A DNA stretch of 64,000 nt from contig CAJTPO010000004.1 of assembly GCA_910578115.1 (NCBI GenBank), positions 1 through 64,000 of the forward strand. The letters run 5' to 3'. The translations under genes and the position numbers were made by a program. The DNA comes from an uncultured Lachnospiraceae bacterium (GTDB lineage: Bacteria > Bacillota > Clostridia > Lachnospirales > Lachnospiraceae). This document shows, piece by piece, positions 62,839 to 64,000 of the stretch. The number at the start of each line of letters is the position of its first letter. The first letter of the stretch is position 1. The notes below the pieces were generated by a model, which saw only the letters and a program-made list of their open reading frames with translations, was not told where the DNA came from and did not search any database.

Positions 62839-63157
62839 GAAAAGATTAAAATTTATCGATACCATGACGTCTGGATTGTGACATTTTCTTATTGATTCCA
62901 ACAAACATTAAATAGTAAGTTGACATCTCAGAATCAAGTCCTTCGATTGGCTGCCAACCAGCTACCTCAACACGCTCTCTATATTATAGAAAGGATATCT
63001 ATCCATTTATAAGTGTTTTTGAGAGTTGATGTAGATGTGAAGTTAGTGAATATTGGGGTAATGGTATTCAAAATGCCTGTGGTTAATGCAAAAGATGAAT
63101 GTAATTCAATAAGATGGTTTTTTATATCATAAGAGTGAGGTAGTAATGACTGGTATT

Positions 63158-63172
63158 TATAGTAAACGACAT
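63158..63172 (+). repeat. half copy of the 35-bp palindrome
   Basis: TATAGTAAACGACAT matches the first 15 bases of copy 1 at 16863. The second arm is missing. Confidence 0.5.
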
Positions 63173-63314
63173 AACAATTTGCTGGTTCCGGTTTTTATTA
63201 AAGCTATTATATACCGTAGCTTTTGCAGATGTGAAATGAAAATTCCAATGTCATAACTATAAATTTTTAAGATTTTACATTTACAGGATTAAGTATTGAG
63301 AGGAATGGCAAATT

Positions 63315-64000
63315 ATGGAACATCTATATAGTGCCTTAACATGGGTTATGAATGGCTGCTATAGTCTTTGTAATAATTATGGACTGGCAATCGTACTGTT
63401 TACATTTCTAAGTAAAATCGTATTATTACCAGTGTCTCTTTGGACTTACATGAATTCCATAACGATGATTAAGATTCAGCCGGATATTAATTTATTGAAA
63501 ATAAAGTATTATGGGCAGAAAGATATCATAGCAGAGGAACAGGCAAAATTGTTTAAGGAAAAGAAGTATCATCCTTTGGCGTCAACCATTCCGTTGATTA
63601 TTCAGTTAGTATTGTTAATGGGCGTAGTAAGCGCTGTACGGGCTGGAATAGATAACCCTGTGATTGATATGACTTTTGGACCAATTGATCTGGGATTGAT
63701 ACCGAGCCAGACGGGGGTAGAGTTGATCTGGTCTCCGATTGTTGCCGGTGTAGCGGCATGGATATTATGTATTGCACAGAATGCAAGTAACATATTACAG
63801 TCTGAACAATCCAAGTATAATAAATATGGTACTATGATTCTTTCAGTTGTTTTGTCGTTGTATTTAGGATGGTATGTTCCGATAGGGACTGCTTTTTACT
63901 GGGTCTGTAGTAACCTTATGGCAGTTTTGCAGTTATATATTCTTAATTGGATTATTAAGCCAAGAAAATATGTAGACTATGAGAAACTGAATAAGAGCCG
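63315..64000 (+). CDS. YidC/Oxa1-family membrane insertase-like protein (partial, copy 3)
   Basis: 228 codons are open from the ATG at 63315 (GAGAGGAATGGC upstream) to the window edge. Helices include LAIVLFTFLSKIVLLPVSLW near residue 28 and others near 95, 140, 170 and 195. The cytoplasmic hairpin MIKIQPDINLLKIKYYGQKD with LFKEKKYHPLASTIP is the YidC signature region. Being in a glycan locus beside two broken relatives, it is probably a specialised paralogue rather than the housekeeping insertase, perhaps acting on membrane proteins of this locus. The 3' end is outside the window. Confidence 0.88.
   Translation, partial: MEHLYSALTWVMNGCYSLCNNYGLAIVLFTFLSKIVLLPVSLWTYMNSITMIKIQPDINLLKIKYYGQKDIIAEEQAKLFKEKKYHPLASTIPLIIQLVLLMGVVSAVRAGIDNPVIDMTFGPIDLGLIPSQTGVELIWSPIVAGVAAWILCIAQNASNILQSEQSKYNKYGTMILSVVLSLYLGWYVPIGTAFYWVCSNLMAVLQLYILNWIIKPRKYVDYEKLNKS

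Noticed and set aside
1..64000. CRISPR arrays, tRNA or rRNA genes, prophage genes
   Set aside because: No regularly spaced repeats, cloverleaf-type sequences, rRNA segments or phage structural genes were recognised anywhere in the window.

Overview
The window looks like chromosomal DNA of an anaerobic, butyrate-forming member of the Clostridia, most likely a Lachnospiraceae. The evidence is a complete thl-crt-hbd-bcd-etfB-etfA cluster, strong AGGAGG-type ribosome binding sites, and family-typical DUF2225, DUF6062 and PD-(D/E)XK proteins. No species can be named from the sequence. About the first 34.7 kb has balanced base composition. From about 34.75 kb to the end the DNA is markedly AT-rich, as expected of a variable surface-polysaccharide locus.

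Region 1 (1-7.8 kb): the partial end of an unknown gene and an Rpn-like nuclease gene, then the butyryl-CoA operon. It has its own promoter with a dyad at the expected transcript start, internal stem-loops and a strong terminator. Region 2 (7.8-13 kb): an uncharacterised ABC-2 exporter operon (ATPase, single-pass ectodomain protein, small protein, two permeases). Region 3 (13-22.4 kb): housekeeping genes. These are mtnA with a class II aldolase (candidate methylthioribose salvage by a DHAP-type shunt), glnS, DUF2225, a MocR regulator facing a TetR regulator, an acidic membrane-anchored protein, DUF6062 and a NagD-like phosphatase. Region 4 (22.4-34.7 kb): glycosyltransferases, a secreted Ig-like (Big2) protein bracketed by two copies of a 35-bp palindrome, an XRE regulator and an AAA-ATPase/nuclease protein.

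Region 5 (35 kb to the end) is a surface-glycan locus with an ABC-dependent export route: GlfT2-like GT2, HAD-like protein, Wzm, Wzt with a C-terminal glycan-recognition domain, a methyltransferase with a long repeat-built coiled coil, a GT2-HAD fusion, a glucosyltransferase-like membrane protein and an LtaS-like sulfatase-fold enzyme. Two decoration modules follow. One (48.5-54.3 kb) has an O-acyltransferase, FdtA-like isomerase, GT2, GNAT, MaoC hydratase, beta-helix acyltransferase, aminotransferase and GtrA. The other (57.4-62.7 kb) has a GtrII-like protein, pyruvyltransferase, FrhB-like ferredoxin protein, GtrA and a broken DUF6020 gene. Pieces of a YidC-like gene lie at about 48.25, 54.4 and 63.3 kb, at the edges of these modules. 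The middle one is cut by a decayed IS200-like element whose transposase gene is itself split by a decayed group II intron.

Three observations stand out. First, three genes for glycan substituent transfer (AT3 acyltransferase, GNAT, pyruvyltransferase) each carry an in-frame run of 9-10 G, and any one-base slip meets a stop within about 20 codons, usually within eight. This is the layout of phase-variable contingency loci. Second, the methyltransferase-coiled coil next to Wzm/Wzt resembles the WbdD chain-terminator and molecular-ruler arrangement, and its rod contains a near-perfect 96-bp tandem repeat. Third, the repeated YidC fragments suggest cassette exchange. Together they suggest a glycan whose length and decorations can vary by several independent genetic routes. 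This is inference from sequence only.
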